Source of the DNA: Flavobacteriaceae bacterium
Lineage (GTDB): Bacteria; Bacteroidota; Bacteroidia; Flavobacteriales; Flavobacteriaceae
Direction: 5' to 3'
Length of the DNA: 64,000 nucleotides
NCBI GenBank assembly: GCA_030683815.1
Contig: JAUXPJ010000008.1
Coordinates: 118,719 to 182,718 of the forward strand
Below, in pieces: positions 34,963 to 44,614 of this stretch. The notes under the pieces are model-generated. The model saw only the letters and a list, made by a program, of their open reading frames with translations. It had not been told where the DNA came from and did no database searches. How positions within the stretch are numbered: position 1 is the stretch's first letter; each line of letters opens with the position of its first letter. Made by a program: the position numbers and the translations under genes.

Positions 34963-37023
34963 TCATTTCTCAAATCTACTCAATAATGTTTCTAAAATAT
35001 GAATGGCTGCAATCGTAATTTTAGTTCCGGGACCAAAAATTCCGGTTACCCCAACATTATTCAAATATTCATAATCTTGACTCGGAATTACACCTCCAAC
35101 AACCACTAAAATATCACTTCTTCCGTAGTTTTTGAGTGCTGAAATTACTTGCGGTATCAATGTTTTATGTCCGGCAGCTAAAGAAGAAATTCCTAAAATA
35201 TGCACATCATTTTCAACAGCTTGTTTAGCAACTTCTTTAGGCGTTTGGAATAGCGGGCCAATATCCACATCAAAACCTAAATCGGCAAAACTGGTGGCTA
35301 CCACTTTTGCACCTCGGTCATGACCATCTTGCCCCATTTTTGCGACTAAAATTCGAGGTCTTCTACCTTCCATTTCCGCAAATTGATTAGCTAATTCAAT
35401 AGCTTTATTGAATTCTTTATTATTTTTGATGGTTCTTGAATACACCCCTGAAATAGATTTTATATGAGCATGATAACGTCCAAAAGCAATTTCTAATGCA
35501 TCTGAAATTTCTCCCAAAGTGGCTCTTTCTTTTGCTGCTTTTATAGCCAAATCTAATAAATTTCCATCACCTGTTTGTGCACAATGCGTTAAATTTGATA
35601 AAATTTCCTTTACTTTTTCTGTATTTCTCTTTGATTTAACCGATGTTAATCTGTTTATTTGATTTAATCTGACCGCATCATTGTCAACTTCTAAAATGCT
35701 TAATGGATCTTCTTCTTTTAACTGATAAGCATTTACCCCAACGATAATATCTTGTTCACTGTCAATTTTTGCTTGTTTAACTGCAGATGCTTCTTCTATC
35801 CGCATTTTAGGAATTCCAGCTTCAATCGCTTTTGTCATTCCGCCAATTTGCTCTACTTCCTGAATAAGTTCCCATGCTTTTGAAGCGATTTCTTCTGTTA
35901 ATTGTTCTACAAAAGTTGAACCTGCCCAAGGGTCTACAGTTTTGGTGATGGCAGTTTCTTCTTGAATATAAATTTGAGTATTGCGTGCAATTCGTGCAGA
36001 AAAATCAGTTGGTAAAGCAATGGCTTCATCCAAGGCATTAGTATGTAAACTTTGAGTTCCGCCCAGTGCGGCCGCCATCGCTTCAATGGTGGTTCTGGCT
36101 ACATTGTTAAAAGGATCTTGTTCAGTTAAACTCCATCCGCTAGTTTGACAATGAGTTCGCAATGACATAGAAGCTGGTTTCTTCGGATTGAATTGTTTCA
36201 CCAATTTTGACCAAAGCATCCTGCCAGCTCTCAATTTTGCAATTTCTAAAAAGTGATTCATCCCAATCGCCCAAAAAAAGGAAAGCCTAGGCGCAAAATG
36301 ATCAATATCTAATCCTGCGGCAATTCCGGTTTTAAGGTATTCTATTCCGTTTGCTAAGGTGTAAGCCAATTCAATTTCTGGAGTTGCACCTGCTTCTTGC
36401 ATATGATATCCGGAGATAGAAATGGAATTGAATTTGGGCATTTTTTGGGTTGTAAATTCAAAAATATCCGCAATTATTTTCATCGATGGAGTAGGTGGAT
36501 ATATATAAGTATTTCGCACCATAAATTCCTTTAAGATATCATTTTGGATGGTGCCGGAAAGCAATTCTTGGGCAACTCCTTGTTCTTCTGCAGCAACAAT
36601 ATAAAAAGCCAAAATGGGTAATACAGCACCATTCATCGTCATGGAAACTGACATTTCATCAAGTGGAATTTGATCAAAAAGCACTTTCATGTCTTCAACA
36701 GAATCAATGGCAACACCTGCTTTTCCAACATCACCCTGAACACGTTCATGATCAGAATCATATCCGCGATGTGTGGCTAAATCAAAAGCAATAGAAAGCC
36801 CTTTTTGTCCTGCTGCCAGGTTTCTTCTATAAAAAGCGTTGCTTTCTTCTGCTGTGGAAAATCCGGCGTACTGACGGATTGTCCATGGTTTATTCACGTA
36901 CATCGTTGAATAGGGTCCTCTTAAAAATGGAGGAATTCCTGCAGCAAAATCTTCGTGTTTTTGCTTTGAAACAACTTTATTGGTTATCTGGATTTGTATT
37001 TTAGAAAAATCCTTACGCTTCAT
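34963..37023 (-). CDS. scpA: Methylmalonyl-CoA mutase large subunit
   Basis: The 686-residue subunit interconverts methylmalonyl-CoA and succinyl-CoA with adenosylcobalamin. The catalytic TIM barrel includes [35 protein letters not shown] and [17 protein letters not shown]. The C-terminal B12 domain carries [11 protein letters not shown] with the cobalt-binding His568. It overlaps the small-subunit gene by 11 bases. The pathway links propionyl-CoA or branched-chain degradation to the TCA cycle. Confidence 0.95.
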   Translation of the reverse strand: MKRKDFSKIQIQITNKVVSKQKHEDFAAGIPPFLRGPYSTMYVNKPWTIRQYAGFSTAEESNAFYRRNLAAGQKGLSIAFDLATHRGYDSDHERVQGDVGKAGVAIDSVEDMKVLFDQIPLDEMSVSMTMNGAVLPILAFYIVAAEEQGVAQELLSGTIQNDILKEFMVRNTYIYPPTPSMKIIADIFEFTTQKMPKFNSISISGYHMQEAGATPEIELAYTLANGIEYLKTGIAAGLDIDHFAPRLSFFWAIGMNHFLEIAKLRAGRMLWSKLVKQFNPKKPASMSLRTHCQTSGWSLTEQDPFNNVARTTIEAMAAALGGTQSLHTNALDEAIALPTDFSARIARNTQIYIQEETAITKTVDPWAGSTFVEQLTEEIASKAWELIQEVEQIGGMTKAIEAGIPKMRIEEASAVKQAKIDSEQDIIVGVNAYQLKEEDPLSILEVDNDAVRLNQINRLTSVKSKRNTEKVKEILSNLTHCAQTGDGNLLDLAIKAAKERATLGEISDALEIAFGRYHAHIKSISGVYSRTIKNNKEFNKAIELANQFAEMEGRRPRILVAKMGQDGHDRGAKVVATSFADLGFDVDIGPLFQTPKEVAKQAVENDVHILGISSLAAGHKTLIPQVISALKNYGRSDILVVVGGVIPSQDYEYLNNVGVTGIFGPGTKITIAAIHILETLLSRFEK

Positions 37024-38377
37024 GATCTAATCGATTTTGTTCATATTGCTCAGTTAATCGAGAAGGAATCATAGGGGAAATAAGTGTTTTTCTCACTTTT
37101 TTTCTCATAAAAGGATATATTTCAATATTCGATTTCATCCTATCAGATGGATTAGGATATTTATTGCTTCCTAATAAAATCAGTTTATTTTCATCAAAAA
37201 GTTCTTGTTCTTTTTGGGCGTTTTCACTTACTTTTCGTTGAATAATTCCCTCTTTTAATTGTTTTAAAAATCCGCCACTTTGCTCAATTTCTTTAAAAAG
37301 AGCCAATGCTTTTTCAGCCATTTGTTTAGTAATAGATTCAATATAATAAGTATTGTTAGCTATTTGACCGGCATCTTTAAAATAACTCTCTTCTTTTAAA
37401 ATCAATAATTGATTACGGGCAATTCGTTCACCAAATTCATTTCGTTTACTAAAAACCCTGTCATAAGAAACATTAGAAATGGTTGTTACTCCACCCAAAA
37501 TGGCACTCATACACTCTGTTGTTGAGCGAAGCAAATTAATGTTGTAATCATATAAAGTTTTATTGCGCAATGTAGGTTCTGCAAATATTTTGGGTTCTGC
37601 CGTCATATTGTATTCCATCAAAAGCAGCTCCCACAAATACCTAAAAGCTCTTAATTTTGAAATTTCGAAGAAATAATTGCTCCCTACCAAAAAATGAAAT
37701 TGAATTTGAAGGGCAACTGAACTTCCAAAATGAGTTAAATATTCATTGGCTTGCGCTAAAGCATAAGCAATTTGCTGGATGTTGTTAGCTCCTGCATTTT
37801 GATAAACGGAGGTATTTACGCCAAATAAATATTGGTTTTTCTCTGTTAATTTGATGAGACTTTCAATAATCTCATGATCTTTTTTTAGATTGTGAAACCA
37901 ATTTCCGGTTTCAGCCAAGTTTCCGATGAGGTCAAGATTATAAAAAATCTTTTTCCCTTTTAATTGTTTGATGAGTAGAGATAAAAATTCTTCATCCAAA
38001 AATTTAAAATCAAAATGAATTTCAGCGTTAGGAAAATTTTCAAAAATAGATTTCAGTAAAATACTTGAATTGATTTTATTTGGAATGATAAACTTAATAG
38101 ATTGAGCTCCTCTTTTTAAAGAATCAAGCGCTATTGCATTGGCTTTTTTCTCATCAGAAATGTAAATGGTTTGACAAATTTTATAATCTTCTTTTAAATC
38201 TAAGACTTCAATTCTTTCAAATTCATCAGCATGGTAAAAAGGTTTGACAGTTATTCCATCTAAAGTATGAGTTAATAAAGTTTCATTAAAATCAGCACCT
38301 TTTAAATCAAATTGGATTTTCTGTTTCCATTGAGAAGCACTTACTGTATCGAATTCTTCAAATAGAAAATTATTCAT
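37013..38377 (-). CDS. mutA: Methylmalonyl-CoA mutase small subunit
   Basis: The 454-residue protein resembles the catalytic barrel of the mutase ([59 protein letters not shown]) but ends before a cobalamin domain. It lacks DxHxxG, as expected for the non-catalytic partner in the heterodimeric enzyme. It is shorter than many small subunits (about 600), as is usual in Bacteroidota. It overlaps the large-subunit gene by 11 bases. Confidence 0.9.
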   Translation of the reverse strand: MNNFLFEEFDTVSASQWKQKIQFDLKGADFNETLLTHTLDGITVKPFYHADEFERIEVLDLKEDYKICQTIYISDEKKANAIALDSLKRGAQSIKFIIPNKINSSILLKSIFENFPNAEIHFDFKFLDEEFLSLLIKQLKGKKIFYNLDLIGNLAETGNWFHNLKKDHEIIESLIKLTEKNQYLFGVNTSVYQNAGANNIQQIAYALAQANEYLTHFGSSVALQIQFHFLVGSNYFFEISKLRAFRYLWELLLMEYNMTAEPKIFAEPTLRNKTLYDYNINLLRSTTECMSAILGGVTTISNVSYDRVFSKRNEFGERIARNQLLILKEESYFKDAGQIANNTYYIESITKQMAEKALALFKEIEQSGGFLKQLKEGIIQRKVSENAQKEQELFDENKLILLGSNKYPNPSDRMKSNIEIYPFMRKKVRKTLISPMIPSRLTEQYEQNRLDHEA

Positions 38378-38382
38378 GTCGA

Positions 38383-38697
38383 TTATTTTATAGTATCATA
38401 TTCAATTAAAAATAGATCTTCATTTTCTTTCTTCATTTTGTATTCTTCACGAGCAAATTTTTCTAGTTTTTTAGAATTTTTTAAATCTTCAATAACTTTT
38501 TTGTCTTGCTGAATTTCTTTGGAATAAAACTCTTCAGAGGATTCTAACTTTTCAATTTCATTATTTAACACCCGATGAGTTTCATAAGAGTTTTGATCAA
38601 AAAAGAGCATCCAAACAGCGAATCCTAAAGCAATTAGGAAATATTTGTTGGTTAAAAACCTAAATAATATTGTTTCTTTGAGCTGTTTGAAAGTCAT
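38383..38697 (-). CDS. FtsB/DivIC-type septum formation initiator
   Basis: The 104-residue protein has one transmembrane helix (about 14-32, KYFLIALGFAVWMLFF). A coiled coil follows (about 42-85, NEIEKLESSEEFYSKEIQQDKKVIEDLKN), then the KFAREEYKMKKENEDLFLIE end typical of DivIC/FtsB. These proteins scaffold the divisome with FtsL and FtsQ. It lies 5 bases from both neighbours in the order udk-ftsB-mutA-scpA. Confidence 0.88.
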   Translation of the reverse strand: MTFKQLKETILFRFLTNKYFLIALGFAVWMLFFDQNSYETHRVLNNEIEKLESSEEFYSKEIQQDKKVIEDLKNSKKLEKFAREEYKMKKENEDLFLIEYDTIK

Positions 38698-38702
38698 AAA
38701 TA

Positions 38703-39308
38703 TTAAAGTTTATTACTGATTACAGTTCTGACAATATCAATCGCTACGGTATTGTAACGATCATTTGGGATGATAATATCAGCATACGTTTTGCTTGGTT
38801 CAATAAACTGCTGATGCATTGGTTTTAAAGTACTTTGATATCTGCCCAAAACCTCATTAATATCTCTTCCTCGTTCTTCCATGTCCCGCCTAACTCTTCG
38901 AATTAATCTTTCATCGGCATCAGCATGAACAAATACTTTAATATCAAACAAATCTCGCAAGGCTTTACTGTTAAAAATCAAAATTCCTTCGACAATGATT
39001 ACATTTCTTGGATGTGTTTTATGGGTATCTTTGGTTCGGTTATGCGCTATAAAAGAATAAACCGGCTGCTCAATTACATTTCCTTTTTTAAGTTCAGCCA
39101 CATGTTCAACTAACAAATCAAAGTCAATAGCATTGGGATAATCAAAATTAATTTTTGTTCGATCTTCATACGACAGATTTTCTGTTTCTTTATAATAAGA
39201 GTCTTGAGAAATGACACAAACCTCATCTGGTGGCAGTTCATGAAGAATTTGATTTACAACCGTTGTTTTCCCGCTTCCGGTTCCTCCGGCAATTCCAATT
39301 ATAAGCAT
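38703..39308 (-). CDS. udk: Uridine kinase
   Basis: The 201-residue kinase phosphorylates uridine and cytidine in pyrimidine salvage. It has P-loop GGTGSGKTT (8-16), the substrate region SQDSYYKETENLSYEDR and NFDYPNAIDFDLL, and VRRDMEERGRDINEVLGRY with the lid region. Length is normal. It is the first gene of an operon with ftsB and the mutase subunits. Confidence 0.95.
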   Translation of the reverse strand: MLIIGIAGGTGSGKTTVVNQILHELPPDEVCVISQDSYYKETENLSYEDRTKINFDYPNAIDFDLLVEHVAELKKGNVIEQPVYSFIAHNRTKDTHKTHPRNVIIVEGILIFNSKALRDLFDIKVFVHADADERLIRRVRRDMEERGRDINEVLGRYQSTLKPMHQQFIEPSKTYADIIIPNDRYNTVAIDIVRTVISNKL

Positions 39309-39370
39309 AAGTTGTCATTTTTTATACTTTACAAATTTAGGAAAATATAGTGAGTGAATAAGCTTGAAAA

Positions 39371-39407
39371 TAAAAAAAGCCTTCAATTAAGAAAGCTTCT
39401 TTTTTTG
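39371..39407 (-). terminator. Probable terminator of the tRNA transcript
   Basis: Read on the minus strand, an A/T-flanked imperfect hairpin (GCTTTC...GAAGGC around TTAATT) runs into a long T tract just after tRNA-Thr. It contains a mismatch, so strength is uncertain. Confidence 0.5.
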
Positions 39408-39481
39408 AGCCGATAGAGGGGCTCGAACCCACGACCTGCTGATTACAAATCAGCTGCTCTAGCCAACTGAGCTACATCGGC
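39408..39481 (-). tRNA. tRNA-Thr (anticodon TGT)
   Basis: On the minus strand the sequence folds as a tRNA. The acceptor stem GCCGATG/TATCGGC has one G-U pair, the anticodon stem-loop is CTGATTTGTAATCAG with anticodon TGT, and the T arm has GGTTCGAGCC. Length is 74 bases including the discriminator, with no encoded CCA. Confidence 0.95.
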
Positions 39482-39489
39482 AAAATTTG

Positions 39490-39564
39490 TCGGGGTGGCA
39501 GGATTCGAACCTGCGACCTCCTGCTCCCAAAGCAGGCGCGATAACCGGGCTACGCTACACCCCG
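39490..39564 (-). tRNA. tRNA-Pro (anticodon TGG)
   Basis: On the minus strand the acceptor stem CGGGGTG/CACCCCG, the anticodon stem-loop CCTGCTTTGGGAGCAGG with anticodon TGG, and the T arm AGGTTCGAATCCT form a complete tRNA-Pro. It is 8 bases upstream of tRNA-Thr and probably co-transcribed. CCA is not encoded. Confidence 0.95.
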
Positions 39565-39610
39565 TAAAAGTGTGTGCAAATATAGCACTTCTTGTAGTTT
39601 GCGCAAATGA

Positions 39611-39946
39611 TTAATAGAAAATTATTTTATAAAGTCTAGAAATAGATTGTGAGAGTTCTTCTATTCCAATATTTCGACTTTTTCGTATACTTTCTTTACC
39701 ATCAAAAAATACTAAAATTGTTGGTTCAATAAAAGCTGAATAATGTGCGGCTACATCTGGTAAATGTTGCATATCAACAAAATAAAAAGATATTTTTGGA
39801 TAGTTATTTTGTATTAACTGATAAACTTTAGGCTCTAATGCTTCGCCCAATGAACATTTTGTTGTTGAAAAGAAAAGAAGAACTCCATCATTTTCGTCGA
39901 TTATTTTTTTTGATTCTTCGAGAGAATTAAAAGTTTTATAAATCAT
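39611..39946 (-). CDS. Thioredoxin-like protein with a single active-site cysteine
   Basis: The 111-residue protein has a thioredoxin-fold pattern: a strand GVLLFFST, an active-site region TKCSLGEALEPKV, a second strand ISFYFVDM, and a cis-proline region FIEPTILVFFDG. The usual CGPC is replaced by CSLG, so only Cys31 remains and ordinary dithiol reductase chemistry is not possible. It may act as a monothiol or bacillithiol/peroxide-linked protein. It is divergent from trxB across a 116-base gap, which suggests a redox link. Confidence 0.78.
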   Translation of the reverse strand: MIYKTFNSLEESKKIIDENDGVLLFFSTTKCSLGEALEPKVYQLIQNNYPKISFYFVDMQHLPDVAAHYSAFIEPTILVFFDGKESIRKSRNIGIEELSQSISRLYKIIFY

Positions 39947-40040
39947 TTTAATTTTTTATAAGGCTAAAATAGAATTATTTTAAATTATATTGATATTATA
40001 AAAAATGATATTCAATTAAGAGCAATGTGTTTAAAAGCAT

Positions 40041-40048
40041 TAAATTTG
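40041..40048 (+). promoter_or_regulatory. Candidate -7 element for trxB
   Basis: TAAATTTG matches TAnnTTTG, 14 bases before the trxB ATG. No -33 TTG is evident at the usual distance. Confidence 0.4.
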
Positions 40049-40062
40049 TGTAAAATTTAAAT

Positions 40063-41016
40063 ATGATGTCAAATACAGTTGAAAAAATAAAGTGTCTTAT
40101 CATAGGTTCCGGTCCTGCAGGATATACTGCAGCAATTTACGCGGCAAGAGCTGATTTAAAACCTGTTATGTACACAGGAATGCAAATGGGTGGTCAGTTA
40201 ACTACGACTACTGAAGTAGATAATTTTCCGGGTTATCCAAATGGGGTTGATGGTAATGTGCTGATGGAAGATTTAAAAAATCAGGCGGAACGTTTCGGAA
40301 CGGAAGTGCGTTTTGGGCTGGCAACAAAAGTTGAATTTAGCAAAGAAATAGGCGGAATTCATAAAGTTACTGTTGATGAATCGCACGTAATTGAAGCCAA
40401 TACGGTTATTATTGCAACCGGAGCAACTGCTACTTATCTCGGTTTAGAAAGTGAACAGCGCTTAAGAGGTGGAGGCGTTTCGGCTTGTGCAACATGCGAC
40501 GGATTTTTCTATAAAGGTCTTGATGTTATAGTTGTTGGCGCCGGTGATACCGCTGCAGAAGAAGCTACATATTTAGCTAATTTATGTACAAAAGTTACCA
40601 TGTTGGTCAGAAGAGATGAAATGAGAGCTTCCAAAGCTATGCAAAATAGAGTTTTTAATACTAAAAATTTAGTGGTAAAATTCAATACTGAAATTGATGA
40701 AATATTAGGAGAAAAAGTGGTTGAAGGTGTTAGGGTAATCAACAATATCACCAAAGAAAAAGAAGTAATTCCGGTTTCTGGAGTATTTATTGCCATTGGT
40801 CATAAACCAAATACGGAGATTTTTAAAAATCAGTTAACAATGGATACTGTTGGTTATTTGATGACAGAAGGTAAAACTGCCAAAACTAATTTGCCTGGAG
40901 TTTTTGCGGCTGGAGATGTTCAAGATAAAGATTACCGACAAGCGGTAACTGCTGCAGGAACCGGTTGTATGGCCGCTTTGGATGCAGAAAGATATTTGGG
41001 TTCATTAGAATCATAA
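40063..41016 (+). CDS. trxB: Thioredoxin reductase
   Basis: The 317-residue flavoenzyme reduces thioredoxin with NADPH. It has the FAD motif GSGPAGYTAAIYAARA (15-30), the redox-active CATC at 142-145 (ACATCDG), the NADPH motif GAGDTAAEEA and the C-terminal FAD segment AAGDVQDKDYRQAVTAAG. Two consecutive ATG codons (40063 and 40066) could serve as start. It is followed by a strong terminator. Confidence 0.96.
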   Translation: MMSNTVEKIKCLIIGSGPAGYTAAIYAARADLKPVMYTGMQMGGQLTTTTEVDNFPGYPNGVDGNVLMEDLKNQAERFGTEVRFGLATKVEFSKEIGGIHKVTVDESHVIEANTVIIATGATATYLGLESEQRLRGGGVSACATCDGFFYKGLDVIVVGAGDTAAEEATYLANLCTKVTMLVRRDEMRASKAMQNRVFNTKNLVVKFNTEIDEILGEKVVEGVRVINNITKEKEVIPVSGVFIAIGHKPNTEIFKNQLTMDTVGYLMTEGKTAKTNLPGVFAAGDVQDKDYRQAVTAAGTGCMAALDAERYLGSLES

Positions 41017-41035
41017 GTTAAAATATCCTCTAATA

Positions 41036-41062
41036 AAGAAGCCACGATTTTCGTGGCTTCTT
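41036..41062. terminator. Bidirectional terminator after trxB
   Basis: GAAGCCACGA (41038-41047) pairs perfectly with TCGTGGCTTC (41051-41060) around TTT. It lies between trxB and the convergent GIN-domain gene. Confidence 0.82.
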
Positions 41063-41067
41063 GTGTT

Positions 41068-41913
41068 TTAAAAAAGTTTAGTAGATTTCTTTTTATAAAT
41101 TTTTGCTTTTCCTTCTAATTTTTCTATTTCAATGGCAGGTTCATTATAAATAGATACGGCTGCTTTTTTTTCAGCAGCTATTTTAATGCTCTCAGTCACA
41201 TTTACGGTAATCTTTGTTCTTGAATTAGCATTAATGATGGCTTTTTCAACTTTAAAATAATCACCTCTAAAAGTTCCGTTGTTAAAGGCGTTAATTTCTA
41301 AAGTTTTTCCGATTCCTTTGGCTGTAATAACACCATGATTTTTTATTTCGGCTGATAAAGAATCAATTTCTCCTTCTAATTTTAATTCACAAGATTCACT
41401 GATAATCGTTTTTAAGTCTTTTGAAAATACATGGAATTTTAAATCGGTGTTTTTAAATCCGTTAATCTTAAAATCATCTGCATCAATTTTCATATCAAAA
41501 CCGGCATTATCAAATGCATTGATGGTCAGTGATTTTAAGATTATTCTGGTATCCGCATAAATATTGGCATTGTCATAAGCCGTAATTTTATTGAGTTTGT
41601 CGGTTACCGTAACAAACATCTTTAATTTGGTGCTCTTCGAAATTTTTTCTGACAGCTCAATTTTTAAAGTTTCACCCACTACGGTTGCTTGTACCGCAAT
41701 TTGTAAATTTTCATCTGTTTCTACAGTGACAAAAGACGAGTTTCCTTGAAAAATATAGACATCAATATTGCCATTTATTTTCATCGATGTAAATTCAGTA
41801 ATATCTCTACTTTGAGTATTGACTATTTTATTACCTTTTAATTTTCCTTGAGCAGATGAAATGATGGAGCTTGATAAAGCGAGGATTAGTAAAAATTGGA
41901 TTTTAAGTTGCAT
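41068..41913 (-). CDS. Secreted GIN-domain (DUF2807) protein
   Basis: The 281-residue protein has a signal peptide (MQLKIQFLLILALSSSIISSAQG). A DUF2807/GIN beta-solenoid follows, with ITEFTSMKINGNIDVYIFQG at the start and regularly spaced strands such as LTINAFDNAGFDMKID and LEINAFNNGTFRGDYF. These proteins are predicted envelope-associated adhesin-like or stress proteins. It lies downstream of a second GIN gene, but a terminator between them suggests at least partly separate transcription. Confidence 0.85.
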   Translation of the reverse strand: MQLKIQFLLILALSSSIISSAQGKLKGNKIVNTQSRDITEFTSMKINGNIDVYIFQGNSSFVTVETDENLQIAVQATVVGETLKIELSEKISKSTKLKMFVTVTDKLNKITAYDNANIYADTRIILKSLTINAFDNAGFDMKIDADDFKINGFKNTDLKFHVFSKDLKTIISESCELKLEGEIDSLSAEIKNHGVITAKGIGKTLEINAFNNGTFRGDYFKVEKAIINANSRTKITVNVTESIKIAAEKKAAVSIYNEPAIEIEKLEGKAKIYKKKSTKLF

Positions 41914-41946
41914 AATATCGTCTTTAGTAATTTGTTATAAATGTAT

Positions 41947-41984
41947 AAAAAAAAACCATCCCGCACATGCGGGATGGTTTTTTA
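41947..41984. terminator. Terminator between two GIN-domain genes
   Basis: CCATCCCGCA and TGCGGGATGG form a perfect ten-base stem around CA, extended by A and T runs on both sides (41951-41982). It can terminate the PspC/GIN transcript on the minus strand. Confidence 0.88.
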
Positions 41985-42005
41985 GATTTAGTAATTTTTA
42001 ACAAA

Positions 42006-42722
42006 TTAATTTTTGTGAACACTTCCACCAGATGAGGTGTTTTTAATCAGTTTTTTCGGATTTCCTTCAAAATTGATACTCCCACCACTGCTTGCCGTGG
42101 CAATTAAAATTTCACTTGCATTAACATCAATACTGGCTCCGCTCGATGCTTTTGCCTCAACTTCTGCTGCTTCTAAACGATTGGCTCTGATGGTAGAACC
42201 GCTGGATGCTTTTGCCGTAAAATTGTTGGTTTTTCCGATAATTTTAATATTCGATCCGCTTGAGGCAGCACTGGTAATTTCATGGGCTACAATTTCAACC
42301 CGAATGCTCGATCCGCTACTTGATTTTAATTGAACAGATTCTGAGCGAATCGCATTTTCTGAAGTTAAAGATGCTCCGCTTGATGTACTTAATAAGCTAA
42401 TATCTTTAGCTGTTACATATACATTTTTAGTGGATACTTTTCTAACATTTTTATCAAAATAGACTTCTAATACATTGTTGTTATTTACTTTCGTAACGAG
42501 AATATCTTGTAGATTTTCATCGGTTTCTACCGTAATTTTTTCATCGTTTCCTTGTGTTAAAATCAGATTGATTCCTTGGCTGACTTTAATTCCGTCAAAT
42601 TTACTATTCAGATTTCGATCTTCGGTGGTAACCTGACTGTTCCCTTTTATTCCGGTTAATACACAAGATGTTGTGCTGATTAACATCAATAAAAGGACGG
42701 GAATTTTTACAATTGATTTCAT
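42006..42722 (-). CDS. GIN-domain (DUF2807) lipoprotein
   Basis: The 238-residue protein has a lipoprotein signal (LMLISTTSCVLTG, lipid-acceptor Cys20). A DUF2807 solenoid follows, with strongly repeated SSG units (LSTSSGASLTSE, LKSSSGSSIRVE, AASSGSNIKI, KASSGSTIRANR, KASSGASIDV, TASSGGSINFEG). The roughly 18-residue periodicity predicts a stack of beta turns with serine ladders. It follows the PspC-domain gene in the same operon. A role in envelope stress response is inferred from the PadR/PspC context. Confidence 0.87.
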   Translation of the reverse strand: MKSIVKIPVLLLMLISTTSCVLTGIKGNSQVTTEDRNLNSKFDGIKVSQGINLILTQGNDEKITVETDENLQDILVTKVNNNNVLEVYFDKNVRKVSTKNVYVTAKDISLLSTSSGASLTSENAIRSESVQLKSSSGSSIRVEIVAHEITSAASSGSNIKIIGKTNNFTAKASSGSTIRANRLEAAEVEAKASSGASIDVNASEILIATASSGGSINFEGNPKKLIKNTSSGGSVHKN

Positions 42723-42877
42723 ATGTAGCTTATTTATTTAATTTTATTTGTCACCCCGATAAATCGGGACAAGTTATGTAATTCGCATTTCTTCATCATT
42801 GTTTGCATCTTATTTCTGTTATGCTCATTTCATTATTATTTATTTTTTGTTGATAGATTTTTAAATCATTTTAAAAG

Positions 42878-44614
42878 TTAAATTGATAAAACCCACTGTT
42901 TTTTATGGTTGATACGGTGTTCACCCACTTTAACTTTAGAAGTTTTACCATTTTCATTTACTTTGATATCAATTCCGTTAACATCAATTTTTAAATTTAC
43001 ATGATTATCTTCACTGTTATTTTTGATAATCTCGCTACAATCTAAACATTTCAATCCATCATCAGTCATTTGGAAATAATGTTTTACCATATCATCATCA
43101 TAAATATCATCTGTATTTTCTACATTATTCAAATATGATTTGGTTGATTTATCCAAATAAATCAATGAATTTACTGGCAGAAAAACGGTGATTTCTACTT
43201 CTTGGCTTTGATAAATATTTTCTAAATCAGAAAGAAAATAACCATCTAATTGTAATTTGCCATCAACCAAATTAAATTTATATTCAATTTTTTCTGCAAA
43301 TTCATTGGCTGTTTTTCTCGAATTTCCTTCGGCTTCTTTTCTGATTTTCACATACGCCAAATCGGAATCACTTTTTTCAAAATCTATTTTAATTTTGGTT
43401 GAATACAATTTTTCAACGCCATTATCTACAATTACTTCAAATCCGTAATTTTTCCGAAGTGATTTGGTATCTGCATATTGGTCATTTCCAAGCATTTTAA
43501 TTTTAAGAGTATCAGAAATGATATGCGGTAAATCTTGATTTATAGTATGAAAACCATTATAAGCAGTATGAGTTGAATATTCTATTCCCGAATAAATGAG
43601 TCCTAAAATAGAAACAATCCATAAACCTAATAAGGTTAGTTTAAAAGTTCTACCCATAGATTTTGCACTGTTTGAAATAATTTTAATGCCTAACATAAAA
43701 AGGAATATAAAAGGAACTGCAATGGCGGTTAAAATGAAAATAATTAACAGCCAAACAGGTAAGGTCGATTTAAAGAAAAATGGAGGATAGGAAGCAAACT
43801 CTGACCCGATTCCTAACATCTCAAAAGTTCCTATTGAAAAACCACCAGCAATGGTTCCGAAAATGACAGCCGTTGCAATGATGATGATTAAGATACCGAT
43901 AAACTTGCCGATTACCATAAAGATGGTTGCCAGTATTTTTCCTAAAGTATCCACTATTTCCTCGACTCCTGATTTGGCTCTAGAAAAATCAGTTCTTTTA
44001 ATTTTTTCTCCGGCTTCGTTAATTCGATCGCCCAATTCATTAAATTCTTCCTTTATTTTGCGTTCTATATTACTTAGAGTAACTGCTTCGCCTTTCATCT
44101 GCAATTTTTCGGCGGTGGTTTTAGCTTCGGGAACTAAGATCCAGAAGATTAAGTATGCTAAAAATCCAAATCCAAATCCAAAAGCAAGTACCAACCATAG
44201 TATCCGAATCCAAATCACATCGATTCCAAAATAATGACCCAATCCGGAGGAAACTCCGCCTAAAATTTTATCATCGCCATCGCGGAATAATTTTTTAGAG
44301 GAATGTGATGCTTTATAAGTTGTTTTAGTTTCATTAAAAAGATCTTCGTCAAAGGTATAATCTTCGGGCTGACCCATCACTTTGATAATTTCATCAATGT
44401 GTTGTTCATTAATTACCTGACGTTCTTCTTTGATTTTTTCTGATAATAATTCGCTGATTCGCGCTTCTATATCAGTAATAATTTCGTCTTTACCATAAGG
44501 ATCGTTACTTAGAGAGGCGTTGATGGCATCTAAATAGCGTCTTAATTTTTCATAAGCTAATTCATCTATATGAAAATAGATACCTCCTAAATTGATGTTG
44601 ATTGTCTTATTCAT
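42878..44614 (-). CDS. PspC-domain envelope protein
   Basis: Counted from the ATG at 44614 (MNKTININLGGIYFHID), the protein has 578 residues. The cytoplasmic N-terminus is helical. A PspC domain follows at about 95-160 (KKLFRDGDDKILGGVSSGLGHYFG, then a hydrophobic helix). Several further transmembrane helices (to about 340) precede a large soluble C-terminal domain. PspC proteins sense membrane damage. An earlier ATG at 44665 would lie deep inside padR and was rejected. The start overlaps the padR stop by 8 bases, so expression is tied to the regulator. Confidence 0.88.
   Translation of the reverse strand: MNKTININLGGIYFHIDELAYEKLRRYLDAINASLSNDPYGKDEIITDIEARISELLSEKIKEERQVINEQHIDEIIKVMGQPEDYTFDEDLFNETKTTYKASHSSKKLFRDGDDKILGGVSSGLGHYFGIDVIWIRILWLVLAFGFGFGFLAYLIFWILVPEAKTTAEKLQMKGEAVTLSNIERKIKEEFNELGDRINEAGEKIKRTDFSRAKSGVEEIVDTLGKILATIFMVIGKFIGILIIIIATAVIFGTIAGGFSIGTFEMLGIGSEFASYPPFFFKSTLPVWLLIIFILTAIAVPFIFLFMLGIKIISNSAKSMGRTFKLTLLGLWIVSILGLIYSGIEYSTHTAYNGFHTINQDLPHIISDTLKIKMLGNDQYADTKSLRKNYGFEVIVDNGVEKLYSTKIKIDFEKSDSDLAYVKIRKEAEGNSRKTANEFAEKIEYKFNLVDGKLQLDGYFLSDLENIYQSQEVEITVFLPVNSLIYLDKSTKSYLNNVENTDDIYDDDMVKHYFQMTDDGLKCLDCSEIIKNNSEDNHVNLKIDVNGIDIKVNENGKTSKVKVGEHRINHKKQWVLSI

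Noticed and set aside
34814..35002. 62-codon frame between marC and scpA
   Set aside because: It lies across dispersed repeat copy A and the end of scpA, and has no protein-like features.
42037..42333. 98-codon hydrophobic frame antisense to the GIN lipoprotein
   Set aside because: It arises from the repeated serine-glycine codons of the true gene read on the other strand.
42006..42722. Possible CRISPR or DNA tandem repeat suggested by recurring SSG-coding units
   Set aside because: Units are irregular at the DNA level and encode a beta-solenoid in one continuous reading frame, so this is a protein repeat.
43851..44234. 127-codon frame antisense to the PspC gene
   Set aside because: No independent features, and the opposite frame has clear PspC motifs.
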